Position numbers and translations under genes: made by a program. Positions 47,311 through 58,059 of a stretch of 63,987 nt of DNA are shown here, piece after piece. Origin of the DNA: Nematocida ironsii (lineage: Eukaryota; Microsporidia); the NCBI GenBank assembly GCA_001642415.1, contig LTDK01000042.1, positions 1-63,987 on the forward strand. Direction: 5' to 3'. Within the stretch, counting starts at the first letter, position 1. Each line of letters opens with the position of its first letter. A model generated the notes under the pieces. The model did not search any database, had not been told where the DNA came from, and was given only the letters and a program-made list of their open reading frames with translations.

Positions 47311-50300
47311 ATGAGCGAGAAAAAGTTTGGGATTGCCTTGGAAAGACAGCTGGAGTTATTTAGAACAGCCACAGACTGGTCAGATTTAGTAGCATACTTA
47401 ACAGGGCTAGAAGGTATTTTAAGAGTAAATAAGTACACACGCATTCCTAAACCGCACATGTTATACAGAAGATTAAACCAATGTCTTAATCCAGCGCTCC
47501 CTGCGGGTGTTCACATGAAGGCTCTTGGCGTGTACAAAATTGTAATGTCTAAAGTGTCAAAGGAGCATTTGTTGAAGGAGATTAACATTCTTACACTCGG
47601 TCTATTCAGTTTCTATTCACATGCGAGTCTAACAAGTATTTCTAGCTACCTAGATGTGATCAGGCAGATTATTGAGGTGCTGGGAGACAAAACCATAAGA
47701 ATCTGCAAAAACCTTATTTTGGGCGTGATTATGGGGCTGGAAGAAGACAACAGTGAGCAGTATGGAATGACACTTCGTGTGTTAACCGTGCTAGAAGAGA
47801 AAGTAGGCGCTGCTACTGTTCTAGAAAAGACCTGGGAGGTAATGGGACAGTGTACAGAGTTAGTTCCAGGCTGCCTAATGTACATTTTAAAGGTGGATGG
47901 GGGATTGGAAATCATGAAGAATAAAACAGACCTTCTAAGCAAAGGGTTTGTATCTGCTTTACAGTCAAAGGAAATAATCACTCTTAGAAAAGGATTTGAT
48001 CTACTCCTAAGCTACAAAAACGATGGGTTAAACATACATTTAAACAGCGATATGGTCTCTGTTGGGGTTTTAAAGCTTCTTCTTCTAAAGGAGATATCTC
48101 TACTGAAGAGGGTACAGATGTGGATTACCCATCTAATAAACCACCCCAACGGAACAAACCAGATATTTATTTCTTTGTGCCAGATCTTTGATGAATCGCC
48201 AGCAGCGTACTTCAAAATACTCATGGCAATACGGCAAAATATAGAAGAAGCCCCAAAAATATTTGAAAGGTCTGTTATGTGGATTCTTTCTACGGTAGAT
48301 GCAAAGACGGAAATGCATGCGCAGTCTTTTTTTAAGATACTTGACAGAAGAATTATTTGGCGAATTATTCTAGAAAAGCCACTAAGCACAGACTTAGTCA
48401 ACAAAGCAATAAACTATGAGCTAATAGATGAGCAGACACAGTCATATGAGCTGCCCATTCTTATTTCAAAGTATTTGCAAAATGGCATATATCCATATGA
48501 GTGGATAAGTATTATACGCCCCACGCCAGCAGCATACAAAGAAATATGGAGAGATATTCAAAAACACTTGGAAAGTAGCAAGAATCCTCTGCAAATAATT
48601 ATATTCTTTCTGTCCATACCGGTGACCACAGACTTACTTAGTACGTATATAGAAGTGGTTGGGGCGGTTAGTAAGATATTTGTTAAATACTGGAGGCAGC
48701 AGAATTTAGGGAAAAATATCCATGCAGAGATAACAACCGCGCTGACAAAGATTGTTGTGCACTATGAGCTGTCGGACAGCGACTCTATTTTGCTTTATGA
48801 TACTGCAATAAAGCATCCAGATATATTTTGGCAGTACGATGAGCTCTTTTCGGGCAAACTGCAGGATATTCTTATACAAAGAGCGATATATCAAAAGGAC
48901 AAAGTCAGGCAGTCTCTAGATGGATCGAATGAGCTTAATTTGGTGTTTGATTTGGTTAGTCACTGCAACTATAAAAAGATAAACATTAATCTGATCACCT
49001 TTCTGATTTCATTCTGTAATTCACCTAATTACCTTACTAGAGAGTGTGCGAAGACATTTTGTAGAAGGGTTGGGCAGCATGCAGATATATTCAAAAAAAT
49101 TATGGAAGGGCTGAACTATCCGCCAGAGCGGTCTCTCTATGAGAAGGTGTGTATAGTGGATTGCGATTATAACAGAGTTTTATTTGGGCTTCATGCACTG
49201 AATAATATGCTGGAGCATTCTAGCAGCTTTCATATATTCCTGCAGGAGAACCAGAATATATTACCAGAGGCTTCTGGAGTATCTGGTTTAACAGAGGTTT
49301 ATATTGAAGAAGGGGAGAAATCCGGACTCACCGATCTAGTATGTCTATTGTTTATGTACTGCACTGCAGAGTATCAGAACTCTGAGTTTATGGGGAGTAT
49401 ATATTCTGCAAATAAGACAGCAAATGAGTTCATTCTATGCTATATTCGGGAAATACGAGAAACTTCCGTTAAAATACTTAGAAGCATTCTTTGTTCAGAG
49501 ACTATTGAGTTCTGGCCTGTGATACACAGGAGTGTGATGACTTCTCTTTTGTACTGCGCAGTGACTGAGCAGAGTATTTCATATGCACTTGATGTGTTTC
49601 TGCGGCTATCCAAGAGTGAGTATATTGATTCAGTAGTGAATATGTTTGTAGCAGCCAAATCTATCAGAATGGCTCTTATAACATACTGTGTAAAAGAAAA
49701 AAGAGCAGACATACTTTTATCTGTGCTTAAGGCATCTACAGATCTTATAGAAGAAATAGTAAATGCTGAAAGTGCAGGTCGAACAGAATGTAATATGCGC
49801 CATGTTGAATATATACTGCAGCACTGTGTATATATGGACTCAGCTGGGGTGAAAAGCACATGCTCGCTAACAGACATTATACCAATGATTAGTGAAGGCC
49901 AAAGAAAAGTATGCTTCTGCGGAATTATCTATTCGGAGATATTTACCGATCAAGATATAGGTGTTGTGGCATCTATGCTGCTTAAGTTATATTCTATATT
50001 CAGTGATAGACTAGGCAGCCTACGAGTTCAAGAAAAAGAGATAAACAGCGCCTTGGAATACGAATATGAGAACAATTTGGAGGTTATTTCTAGGTATGTT
50101 TTTGCAATCCATACAAAGTACAAAAGCATTCTTGTGGAAGCAGTTTTGGAGGAATATATCACAACCAAAAGGATTAATTTTATTTCTGCTATTCATAAAA
50201 CCATCGAGCTAGATGTATTTTTAGGGCTTCTGGGAAGCGACCTTAGAGGAAAGTATCAGCTTCTGCAGAAGTGGGCATTGTATACAGAAAACAGGCTAAT

Positions 50301-51486
50301 ATTTATATCAACCCAGGTGCACACCCACATTTCCACAATACTTTCTCAGATAAAAATGTATCCTAAAGTAAGCGATTTGTTATGGTTTTGCATGGAGTAT
50401 TTAAAGCTTGTTGGGGTAAGTGCAGGGACTATTCTAGGAAACAAGATTCTAGATGGATGTGTTGTGTTTTCTGGGAAGCTGGGCATAAAAAAGGCAATTG
50501 TTGATAAAATTGACCATTCATCTGATTTGCTTGAGCTTTTAAACATTATTGGATCTGTTATAATGACTGCTGTGGAAAAAGAGTACTCTCTTGATGTGAT
50601 TGCTGTTTGGAACGCATTAATAGTTCCCTGCTTCAAATTCAACTCAGTAAGTAGTCTTTACACCAAAGCGTTGGAAATCACAAAATACTTGGTGAAACTG
50701 CCTGAATGCAAAATATGCAAGAAAGAGTTCTTTGAGTATATTCAGGGAGAAAGGTTCTTCAAAGACACGCTTGAAAATATCCGGATTAAGGTAGATATTG
50801 GAGCACACCTAGTGGACTGTGAGAAAGTGTTTGACTTAGTAAGCAGAGCCAACACAACAAGTTTTTTTATACGAGAGTCAGATATTTTATTCCGTGCATC
50901 TTTAATTAAAAGGGTCAGATATATGATTCTGTGTGCACCGGCCGGAGAGTATGTTGAAAATCTTCCTGGAATATTCAGTTTGATTAGTGAAATATTTGCA
51001 GTGTCCAGTGGGTGCAAAGCTTTGCTTGTAGAAATATTCTCTCTCTGCCGGGTGTTGTGCATAAAGATGCCAGTAGACACTCTCATAAACATGTGGCCAA
51101 TATCAGTAAGCGAGGCAATTGACACTCTTTCCTTACATGCGCTCTCTAATGGGAATAGGTCGATTGCATACTCTGCTTTGCAGTTTTTGGACCTGGTTGC
51201 ATCTTTGAGTTATCCCGAGCTCATTGAGTTCCGGTGGCTTGTTGAAAACCTCCCCAGCACACTAGGCATGGACTATGAGCCAGAAGAAGGGCAGGGCGAG
51301 GCTATTTCTAAGTTTACTATAACACACAGAATTCCATACATCTCTACACTTTCAGAGAAAAATAACATGCCGCTTGACGAAATGATAATACAAGTGGCAC
51401 TTCACCATATAAAGCAGAGAAATTGTGTAAATATGGACTCTACTGCAATAATGGATTCTGTAGTGAATGGTCTTCCAGAGGTATAG
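47311..51486 (+). CDS. DOP1: Dop1/Dopey family protein
   Basis: 1391 residues from the ATG at 47311 (an upstream GTG is in frame). The N-terminal ~300 residues match the Dopey domain: a start of KKFGIALERQLELF followed by WSDLVAYLTGLEGIL, then IPKPHMLYRRLNQCLNPALP and GVHMKALGVYKIVM. These correspond to the family's 'W.DYI..L.KL...L...IP....V..RL..CLNP.LP.GVH.KALE.Y'. The rest is helical-repeat-like to the C-terminus. Dop1 works with Mon2 and a flippase (Neo1) in endosome-Golgi membrane traffic. It is shorter than yeast Dop1 (about 1700 residues), in keeping with compaction. Confidence 0.88.
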   Translation: MSEKKFGIALERQLELFRTATDWSDLVAYLTGLEGILRVNKYTRIPKPHMLYRRLNQCLNPALPAGVHMKALGVYKIVMSKVSKEHLLKEINILTLGLFSFYSHASLTSISSYLDVIRQIIEVLGDKTIRICKNLILGVIMGLEEDNSEQYGMTLRVLTVLEEKVGAATVLEKTWEVMGQCTELVPGCLMYILKVDGGLEIMKNKTDLLSKGFVSALQSKEIITLRKGFDLLLSYKNDGLNIHLNSDMVSVGVLKLLLLKEISLLKRVQMWITHLINHPNGTNQIFISLCQIFDESPAAYFKILMAIRQNIEEAPKIFERSVMWILSTVDAKTEMHAQSFFKILDRRIIWRIILEKPLSTDLVNKAINYELIDEQTQSYELPILISKYLQNGIYPYEWISIIRPTPAAYKEIWRDIQKHLESSKNPLQIIIFFLSIPVTTDLLSTYIEVVGAVSKIFVKYWRQQNLGKNIHAEITTALTKIVVHYELSDSDSILLYDTAIKHPDIFWQYDELFSGKLQDILIQRAIYQKDKVRQSLDGSNELNLVFDLVSHCNYKKININLITFLISFCNSPNYLTRECAKTFCRRVGQHADIFKKIMEGLNYPPERSLYEKVCIVDCDYNRVLFGLHALNNMLEHSSSFHIFLQENQNILPEASGVSGLTEVYIEEGEKSGLTDLVCLLFMYCTAEYQNSEFMGSIYSANKTANEFILCYIREIRETSVKILRSILCSETIEFWPVIHRSVMTSLLYCAVTEQSISYALDVFLRLSKSEYIDSVVNMFVAAKSIRMALITYCVKEKRADILLSVLKASTDLIEEIVNAESAGRTECNMRHVEYILQHCVYMDSAGVKSTCSLTDIIPMISEGQRKVCFCGIIYSEIFTDQDIGVVASMLLKLYSIFSDRLGSLRVQEKEINSALEYEYENNLEVISRYVFAIHTKYKSILVEAVLEEYITTKRINFISAIHKTIELDVFLGLLGSDLRGKYQLLQKWALYTENRLIFISTQVHTHISTILSQIKMYPKVSDLLWFCMEYLKLVGVSAGTILGNKILDGCVVFSGKLGIKKAIVDKIDHSSDLLELLNIIGSVIMTAVEKEYSLDVIAVWNALIVPCFKFNSVSSLYTKALEITKYLVKLPECKICKKEFFEYIQGERFFKDTLENIRIKVDIGAHLVDCEKVFDLVSRANTTSFFIRESDILFRASLIKRVRYMILCAPAGEYVENLPGIFSLISEIFAVSSGCKALLVEIFSLCRVLCIKMPVDTLINMWPISVSEAIDTLSLHALSNGNRSIAYSALQFLDLVASLSYPELIEFRWLVENLPSTLGMDYEPEEGQGEAISKFTITHRIPYISTLSEKNNMPLDEMIIQVALHHIKQRNCVNMDSTAIMDSVVNGLPEV

Positions 51487-51873
51487 TTTACAACAATCCG
51501 AAAAATACTTCTCAGATTAGTGTAAATTCGGCCTTAGCATAAATAAAGAATTAAGCAATAATATATTATAGCTTCATTGGCTATATTCTTCCTGTACAGA
51601 ATAGCGCATGCATCTTTGGATTTTTATATAGCGTATACTATATTATATAGCACGATATTTGTCTACTAATTAGTCCAAATGGTATGGCTATAATTTTAGT
51701 AGATTTGTATATTCTTATTTGCTCTCCTATTGTGACAGGGCTTTCTTGCAATTTCGGGTTATATATTTAGAAGAGAGGATTGATGTTTAATTCTTTTTCT
51801 GCACAAAGTGTAAATTATATCAAATAAGAGTCTTTATTTATGCAGGTAGTCTGATTTTTATGGTAAATCTAGA
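51487..51873. other. Convergent intergenic region with CGGGTTAT motif
   Basis: AATTTCGGGTTATATATTT at 51750-51768 is one of the best copies in the window and lies between two 3' ends. TTTATT near 51833 is the poly(A) signal of the LysRS gene. No ORF. Confidence 0.5.
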
Positions 51874-53436
51874 CTATTTCTTTTCCTTTTCTGGCACATC
51901 TTCTTTTTCTTTTATGGCTTGCTTTGGCTGTGGGCGCATTGTTGGGAAGAAAAGTACATCCCTAATGTTCTGTGCACCGGTTAACATCATGACTAGCCTA
52001 TCTATTCCAATTCCCCAACCTCCTGCTGGTGGAAGACCGTATTCCATTGCAGTGCAGAAGTCTTCATCAATTTCCTGGGCTTCATCATCTCCAGCACTCT
52101 TATCTTGTGCTTGCTGCTCAAATCTTCTTCTTTGATCGAATGGATCGTTCAGCTCCGTGTATGCATTGCAGACTTCTTTTCCTAGAATGAACAGCTCAAA
52201 TCTTTCTGTGATGTTCTTTCTGCTTCTATGCTCTTTTGCAAGTGGAGACATTATCTTTGGATGATTCATCAAGAAAGTCGGGTTGTTACACTCGCTTTCT
52301 AAATACTCGCCTACCAGCTTATCAAGCAGTCTGCTGGTGGTTCTAGGATTGTTACACCTGATGTTATTCTTACGGCACAGATCATCAAGCAAGGCCCGCC
52401 CTTCTTCTGTTTCCAGAATATCTCCAGTTATCTCTACGCCTAGCTTCTTTGATAGCTCTCCTAGAATGTCTACTCTCTTAAATGGAGTTGTAAAATCTAT
52501 TCTTATTTTCTTTGCATCTGCGCCATCAGAGCCATCTGCGTTTCCTTGTGCAGTGTATTCAATTATCTTCGTTCCAAATATCTCCATGACCATCTGGCTG
52601 AGCATTTCCTCAGTTATCTGGAGAACATCATTGTAGTCTGCATAGGACATATAGAACTCGCAGGTAGTAAACTCTGGGTTATGCGTGGCATCAATTCCTT
52701 CATTTCTGAACTGCCTTCCAATTTCATATACACGAGGTATTCCTCCTATTAAAAGAGTTTTCAAGTGAAGCTCTGGTGATATTCTTAAACTTAAGTCCAT
52801 GTTCATCTCGTTTAGCTTTGTGGTAAATGGTTTTGCAGCAGCCCCTCCTGGGATAATGTGCATCATTGGGGTTTCTACCTCCATGAAGTCTTTGCTGTCC
52901 AGGAATTTTCTTATAAAGCTAATGATTTTGTTACGTGCCACAAATCGGTCCAAGCTGTTTTTGTTCAGCACTAAATCTAGATATCTCTGTCTGTATCGTA
53001 GCTCTGTTTCCTTTAGCCCATAGTGTACTGTAGGATAAATGTGCAGGCATGGTGAAAGAACCCGCATATTGTTACTCAGAACACTCAGCTCTCCCTTCTT
53101 ACTGTACCCAATAGTTCCTTCTACACCTACTATGTCCCCTCTAAAGACTTCTTTACACTTGTCTTTATATATAATTTGCATAGAAAGACCGCCGGACTCT
53201 ATCCGTATAAAAGATATTTTTCCTATTGATCTAATAGCAAGAACTCTTCCTGCAGTTGTTATACGCTTTGTTGCATACTCGCTTTTATCTATGTTTTCAG
53301 GCGTAAGCTTGTTTTCTTCAACTACTCGAATAATCTCTTTAATTGGCATGTTTTCCTTAAAGTCATATGGGTATAGCAACTCTCCTGCAGCTGCTTTGCT
53401 TTCTAGATATTTATATCTACTGGTTTCTTCTTTCAT
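51874..53436 (-). CDS. KRS1: Lysyl-tRNA synthetase, class II
   Basis: 520 residues from an ATG. An N-terminal OB-fold (about 58-130) binds the anticodon. The class IIb core has motif 1 (DFMEVETPMMHIIPGGAAAKPF, 183-204), motif 2 (YEIGRQFRNEGIDATHNPEF, 237-256) and motif 3 (GWGIGIDRLVMML, 473-485). EFTTCEFYMSYADY-type residues are those of LysRS rather than AspRS/AsnRS. It charges tRNA-Lys in the cytosol. The N-terminal basic extension of animal enzymes is missing and the C-terminus is a short Lys/Glu tail. Confidence 0.97.
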   Translation of the reverse strand: MKEETSRYKYLESKAAAGELLYPYDFKENMPIKEIIRVVEENKLTPENIDKSEYATKRITTAGRVLAIRSIGKISFIRIESGGLSMQIIYKDKCKEVFRGDIVGVEGTIGYSKKGELSVLSNNMRVLSPCLHIYPTVHYGLKETELRYRQRYLDLVLNKNSLDRFVARNKIISFIRKFLDSKDFMEVETPMMHIIPGGAAAKPFTTKLNEMNMDLSLRISPELHLKTLLIGGIPRVYEIGRQFRNEGIDATHNPEFTTCEFYMSYADYNDVLQITEEMLSQMVMEIFGTKIIEYTAQGNADGSDGADAKKIRIDFTTPFKRVDILGELSKKLGVEITGDILETEEGRALLDDLCRKNNIRCNNPRTTSRLLDKLVGEYLESECNNPTFLMNHPKIMSPLAKEHRSRKNITERFELFILGKEVCNAYTELNDPFDQRRRFEQQAQDKSAGDDEAQEIDEDFCTAMEYGLPPAGGWGIGIDRLVMMLTGAQNIRDVLFFPTMRPQPKQAIKEKEDVPEKEKK

Positions 53437-53704
53437 TTACAGGATATAAAAAAATAAATTATTTATAGCATGAATACATCTGTATAAATAATTACATAAA
53501 ATAACTTAATAAAATAGAAATACACTGTACTGCTATTATATACAGACGGTCTGTTCTACTAAATCATTATATACGCAACTTTCTAGTTATATCTCTGGGT
53601 TTGTTAATTTCTTTATTTTGAGAATATTTAGTCTATATTTGGCAATTTTATTCTACTGTAGAATCAATTACTATTTTTATTTTAAAAAACGAAAAAGTGC
53701 TTAA

Positions 53705-53875
53705 ATGACAATATCACTACAGAGTATACTAGACAGTTTAAATATAAATAAAATATGTGAGCTGATTCGCTCCTGGGTAAACATATTTGCCAACTTAGTC
53801 ATGTTCTGTCTGGCTAAATTCAGCGGGCTAATAAATAAGTTCTTTTTAGAGCCTAGAAACAACGTGTTTGAATAA
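53705..53875 (+). CDS. Small single-pass membrane protein, 56 residues
   Basis: An ATG frame of 56 codons. A short amphipathic start (TISLQSILDSLNINKICEL) is followed by a hydrophobic helix (about 24-43, WVNIFANLVMFCLAKFSGL) and a polar tail ending NNVFE. The stop TAA lies inside an AATAAA, as for several real genes in this window, and the ATG follows an A/T-rich leader. It is divergent from LysRS (about 270 bases). Small subunits of translocases or glycosyltransferase complexes have this size and shape, but none is recognised. It could be a chance ORF. Confidence 0.4.
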   Translation: MTISLQSILDSLNINKICELIRSWVNIFANLVMFCLAKFSGLINKFFLEPRNNVFE

Positions 53876-54378
53876 AAAATATATTCAATTAGTAATCATT
53901 CCCTTCTGCCCAGAAAATAAAATATAACCCAAATATTTCTCATATATTATGTCAGACTCTTATTATACTACTATGGCAAGAAATTTATACTTAAATATTT
54001 CTTAGAAGATTTGGCATATCTTAATTAAATCCTATATACATCTCTATACTTCTTTATATTATATACTGTGAAATAATACTCTATATTAATGTGATCTAAA
54101 AATATTTTCTAATTGGGAATAGATTATATTACATATACTGGTACTGCGCTATATCCCAAGGAATAAAGCGTCTTTAATATAAATAAAATTTCTTCTATTT
54201 TACATAAAAATTATATTATATCTGAATAATAAAGAATTGTTTTTTCTTAATAATATTTATTAGTAGTGATTTTTCTATTCTAAGTATTTGTATATTAATA
54301 AGTACCTGATAGTATTTATTAGACAAATTGTGGTTATTTGAGTTAATATAACTTAATAATTTATTAAAATATACTGTG
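53876..54378. other. Intergenic with motif variant
   Basis: AATATAACCCAAATATTT at 53921-53938 is a motif variant. The rest is AT-rich with no ORF; TTTATT at about 54358 is the likely poly(A) signal for the minus-strand pseudogene. Confidence 0.4.
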
Positions 54379-57005
54379 TTATTCCATCCTATCTATATCA
54401 AAGAAGTAGGACATATTGTTAGAGCTAATCTTTTCTTTAATCGTCTCTATAAATAGCTCTAAAACTAATGAGTGCTCTTTGCAATGCGAAGAGATTCTTA
54501 TTATTGAGTGAAAGAATTCCTTAACACTTGCTTCAATCTCGCTATTATTAGATTTGTCGTGCTGTTTTATTATTAAGGATGTGATTTCATCAATGTAATA
54601 AAATGTAGTTCTGTTTTTAGTAAGTGCATTGAAAAAGTCTACCTGTTCTTCTTTAGTAACAGTAGAGAGCATGGTTCTTATATAGCCTATGCCATACTTT
54701 TTATCTAAGATTAAGTATCCACGAAGCAATGCATAAATGCCTTTTTCGGCTTTTATGCTTTGTGATGCATAAATAAGTATTTTGTCCAATACACTACTAA
54801 AACACTCTTTTATCTGACATTCAGGTATGAATAACTCTACATTATTGAAATAAGATTTGGATGATTTTCCTATCATAATAAGAAAGCACAGAACCTTTGA
54901 ATTCGCATTAGGGGCAAATTTCGTGCTTTGAAGTAGATTCTCAGCAAATCTAACAATACAATTGTTTTTCGGGAGATTATAGCAAAAGGCATAATATATC
55001 AAAAAAACCATTAAATCGGTTTTATAGCAGGGATTCTGCAGCTGTCTGGTTGTCATAAAACATAGAATGCCTGCACTCGAAGAATTTTTGGAGTTTTCCT
55101 CGGCGGAATTAATAAATTTTTGAACTATTTTCTCTTTAGATGTAGTTTGCTTAGCGGATTCAATGTAGCTCCGAAGCATATGCTCTGCTAGTGTATTTTT
55201 CTGTTTTTCAAAAACCTTTTTTAACTCATCAAGAAACCCATCATGCGCGTGTAAAGGAATACCAGTATTTGGAAGGGTGGGAATATTGCTTTCTGGAAGT
55301 CTTGTATCAGATAGATTTTTTATATTAATTAATATGGATTTCTTAATTTTATATTCAAAATATTCCAATTTAAGATAGCCATATACATCTATTTTCTTCT
55401 GGCTTGCATAGCCCTTTTGGGGATGTATTAACTTTATATCAATAAATCTTATGCGCGAGCACACTAGTTTGAAAACGCCATATGTGGCATCCTCAAGCGA
55501 TTTAACCTGATCATCGCCCATTGGATTATTTATATCAGACTTATTGATCTCCTTTTCTATTTCGGCTATTTCAGCGAATTGCCTGGTTTTTCCCAAGATG
55601 CACAGTATAGTCCGAATCATATTTATTAATCCTGGTAGAATAGTTAAATCGCCCCCACCAACTTCTTTAAAATTAAGTTGATTTTTAATTAATGCCTTCC
55701 AATCATCTAATATAGGCAGCGATGGTATTTGTAGATCTTCTTCTGAGTATTTTTTAAAAAAATCAATTATTGGCACAGGTAATGTTGATGTGTTTTGATT
55801 GAAATTTTCCTGTTTCTGGTATGATCTGTATATAAGAAGACTAAATACCTTTAGCAAAACAGCCTCTGTATAATATTTTTTTATAAATTCCTCTTCTTTT
55901 GTAATGGCCAATGTTCTTACGTCTATAACATTCCCTTCATAAGCAGATATATTTTGTTTTAGCCTATTATATAAGGCTGCACAGTCCACTCCAATAGATG
56001 TAAGACTATCTTCCTCATTAGGGATGAAATACTTATCTAAAACATAATATAGATAAGTTATTTCATCTTTCAAACTCTGTTTTTTTTGCTTTTGCCTTTG
56101 ATCTTGCTCCCGCTCTTTTCTTTCTATAAGACCACACAGCATGTCATGAACTATACTAACAAACTTTTCTATATCATCCTTCTTAGTAATGTACTCATAT
56201 ATATACGCCTGTATAAGAAACTGTGGATTGTTTAAAAATCCACCTGCTTGGAACTCTGTATATGAAGTTGGCATAGGCGGTACTTTTTTTTTAATAAAAC
56301 TAGATTTCTTATAGCAATCTCTGAATAATTCAATTACATTAGCTATCTCAGAATAATAAGAATCTTGCTTCTCACAGATTCTTCTTTTTTTTTAGGTGGA
56401 TCCTCATAAATATCTTCTTTTGGATTTATGTCTATGCCAATAATCTTATCGCCAATTTTAATCTCATCCGGCTTAAAATACACCCGATTATCATTATAAT
56501 TTATACTTACTGGAACATCTATTCCCTCTGATAGAAGGAGCAAAGAGGCAAGAATACACATAGATTTTTTTTCTGATAGTCCATCCTTTAAAAAGTCCTG
56601 AAATGTTTTTCTTGTACTGCTGTGTATGCTTAAAATGTTGTTTTCTGATGGAAACATTATAATAAGTGCCCTATGGTAGCTATCCATATAACTCTGAAAT
56701 TTATATTTGTGCGATGATAAATTTGAACAAAGCGTGTCCTTCTCCCGTTCTGCTTTACAAGAACAGTTTTTTCCTAATAGATTTAGGCCATATATCTTTA
56801 ATTTGCTATATGGTTCTATTTCTGCTGCCAGAAGTCTTTTATTCAGTGTAAGTTTATTTTCATTGAACAACTTCCCATTTAGAAAATCTAATGGCCCAAG
56901 TGGCCTAATTACCACACTCTTTATTATGCTCTTCATGCTATAGTTATATATGTTGTCTATTTTATCTGGTGCAGCTATTCCTGCCACACAGAACAAAATA
57001 AGCAA
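54379..57005 (-). pseudogene. Broken copy of the second secreted large family
   Basis: Two frames that together align with the intact 945-residue protein at 6240-9077. The upstream part (57005-56343, 220 codons) matches its N-terminal region, including LLLLSEG. The downstream part (ending at 54379) matches from a NVIELFRDC block onward, well before its first ATG at 56274. The frame changes at a run of nine A (minus strand, about 56385-56393) consistent with loss of one base. In addition, no ATG precedes the hydrophobic signal-like segment ALLILFCVAGIAA: the frame begins after a stop at 57057 and the first ATG is at 56936. It is a decayed gene, or an error in a homopolymer plus an unusual start. 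The C-terminal end is also shorter than in the intact copy. Confidence 0.75.
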
Positions 57006-57057
57006 TGCTCGTTCTATTATACTCTTGCGTGTAAATTTTCTTGCAAAAGTATATGTT

Positions 57058-57803
57058 TACAGTGTGCTTGGCTTTTTATTGAGAAATTTTTATCTTTATC
57101 TGTTATAAGCATGTGTTTTTTAAATATGAACTATTTTCATTAAATAATTCATAAAAATAGCCCCTTCTTTAATTTACCAAGTGATATAACCCAAAATTGC
57201 TTTTTTGTAAATAATTTAAACATTAATTCATTCTATTTGCATAAAATATGAATATATTTAGTATCTCTATAATGGTTTTTGGTCTGTTTAAAATTAATTC
57301 TTCACTAAATGATTTTTTAGTGCATAAATAATTCTAAGTAAACTTGCATTCTTTTATTAAATGCATAAAAGAATAGACTAGCCATTGCACATAAAATATA
57401 TTTTTCTATTCTCTAATAAAAATATATAATGCATGGTATAATATAAAATATATTGGAATACTCAAAAAATATCTTTATAATGCAGTATAGAGTAAAATAC
57501 AGTATTGTTGCAAATCTCAGTCCACTAATACCTACTCATAATCTGCTGTTTCTGTCCTAAATAATTTAAATTTTACTTTTCATTTAGAATACGTTATATA
57601 TATTATATTGGTTTCCAATCATTTTATGCATTCATAGAAAATGGCGTATAATTAAGTGTGCATAGACAGTATTCCACACATACTCATGCGATTTCTTCTA
57701 TTTTCACTTGAATTATGATCTATGCTAATTTTAGTGCATATTTCTGTTTATTCAGTTTTTTTTCTCTTTATTCTTTTTATTTTTACATCCCGGTTAGTTA
57801 AAA
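57058..57803. other. Intergenic with motif variant
   Basis: GATATAACCCAAAATT at 57183-57198, in coding orientation for the minus-strand pseudogene. AT-rich; a T-rich leader precedes the eL37 start. No ORF. Confidence 0.4.
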
Positions 57804-58055
57804 ATGACAAAGGGAACAACAAGTTTTGGTAAGAGAAATAAGAGAAATCACATTCAGTGTATCAGATGTGGTAACGAGTCATATCACAAACAGAAGCACA
57901 GTTGTTCAAGCTGTGCATACCCAGAGAGAAGATGGAGAAACCCAGGATCACCAAAAGCACAAGGAAGAAGAGCACAAGGAACTGGTAGAATGAGACACTT
58001 GAAAAAATACATGAAGATTAACCAGAGAAGATCAATTGCAGCCAACACTCTTTAA
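57804..58055 (+). CDS. RPL37: 60S ribosomal protein eL37
   Basis: 83 residues from an ATG. MTKGTTSFGKRNKRNH is the family start, and the zinc ribbon has C19, C22, C34 and C37 (CIRCGNESYHKQKHSCSSC). GTGRMRHLK is the conserved rRNA-binding block near residue 60. It binds 25S and 5.8S rRNA in the large subunit. Slightly shorter than the yeast protein. Intronless. The stop codon is embedded in TAATAAA. Confidence 0.97.
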   Translation: MTKGTTSFGKRNKRNHIQCIRCGNESYHKQKHSCSSCAYPERRWRNPGSPKAQGRRAQGTGRMRHLKKYMKINQRRSIAANTL

Positions 58056-58059
58056 TAAA
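58053..58059 (+). terminator. Poly(A) signal overlapping stop codon of eL37
   Basis: TAATAAA in which the first three bases are the stop codon; the same arrangement as at V-ATPase c and APC11. Confidence 0.6.
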
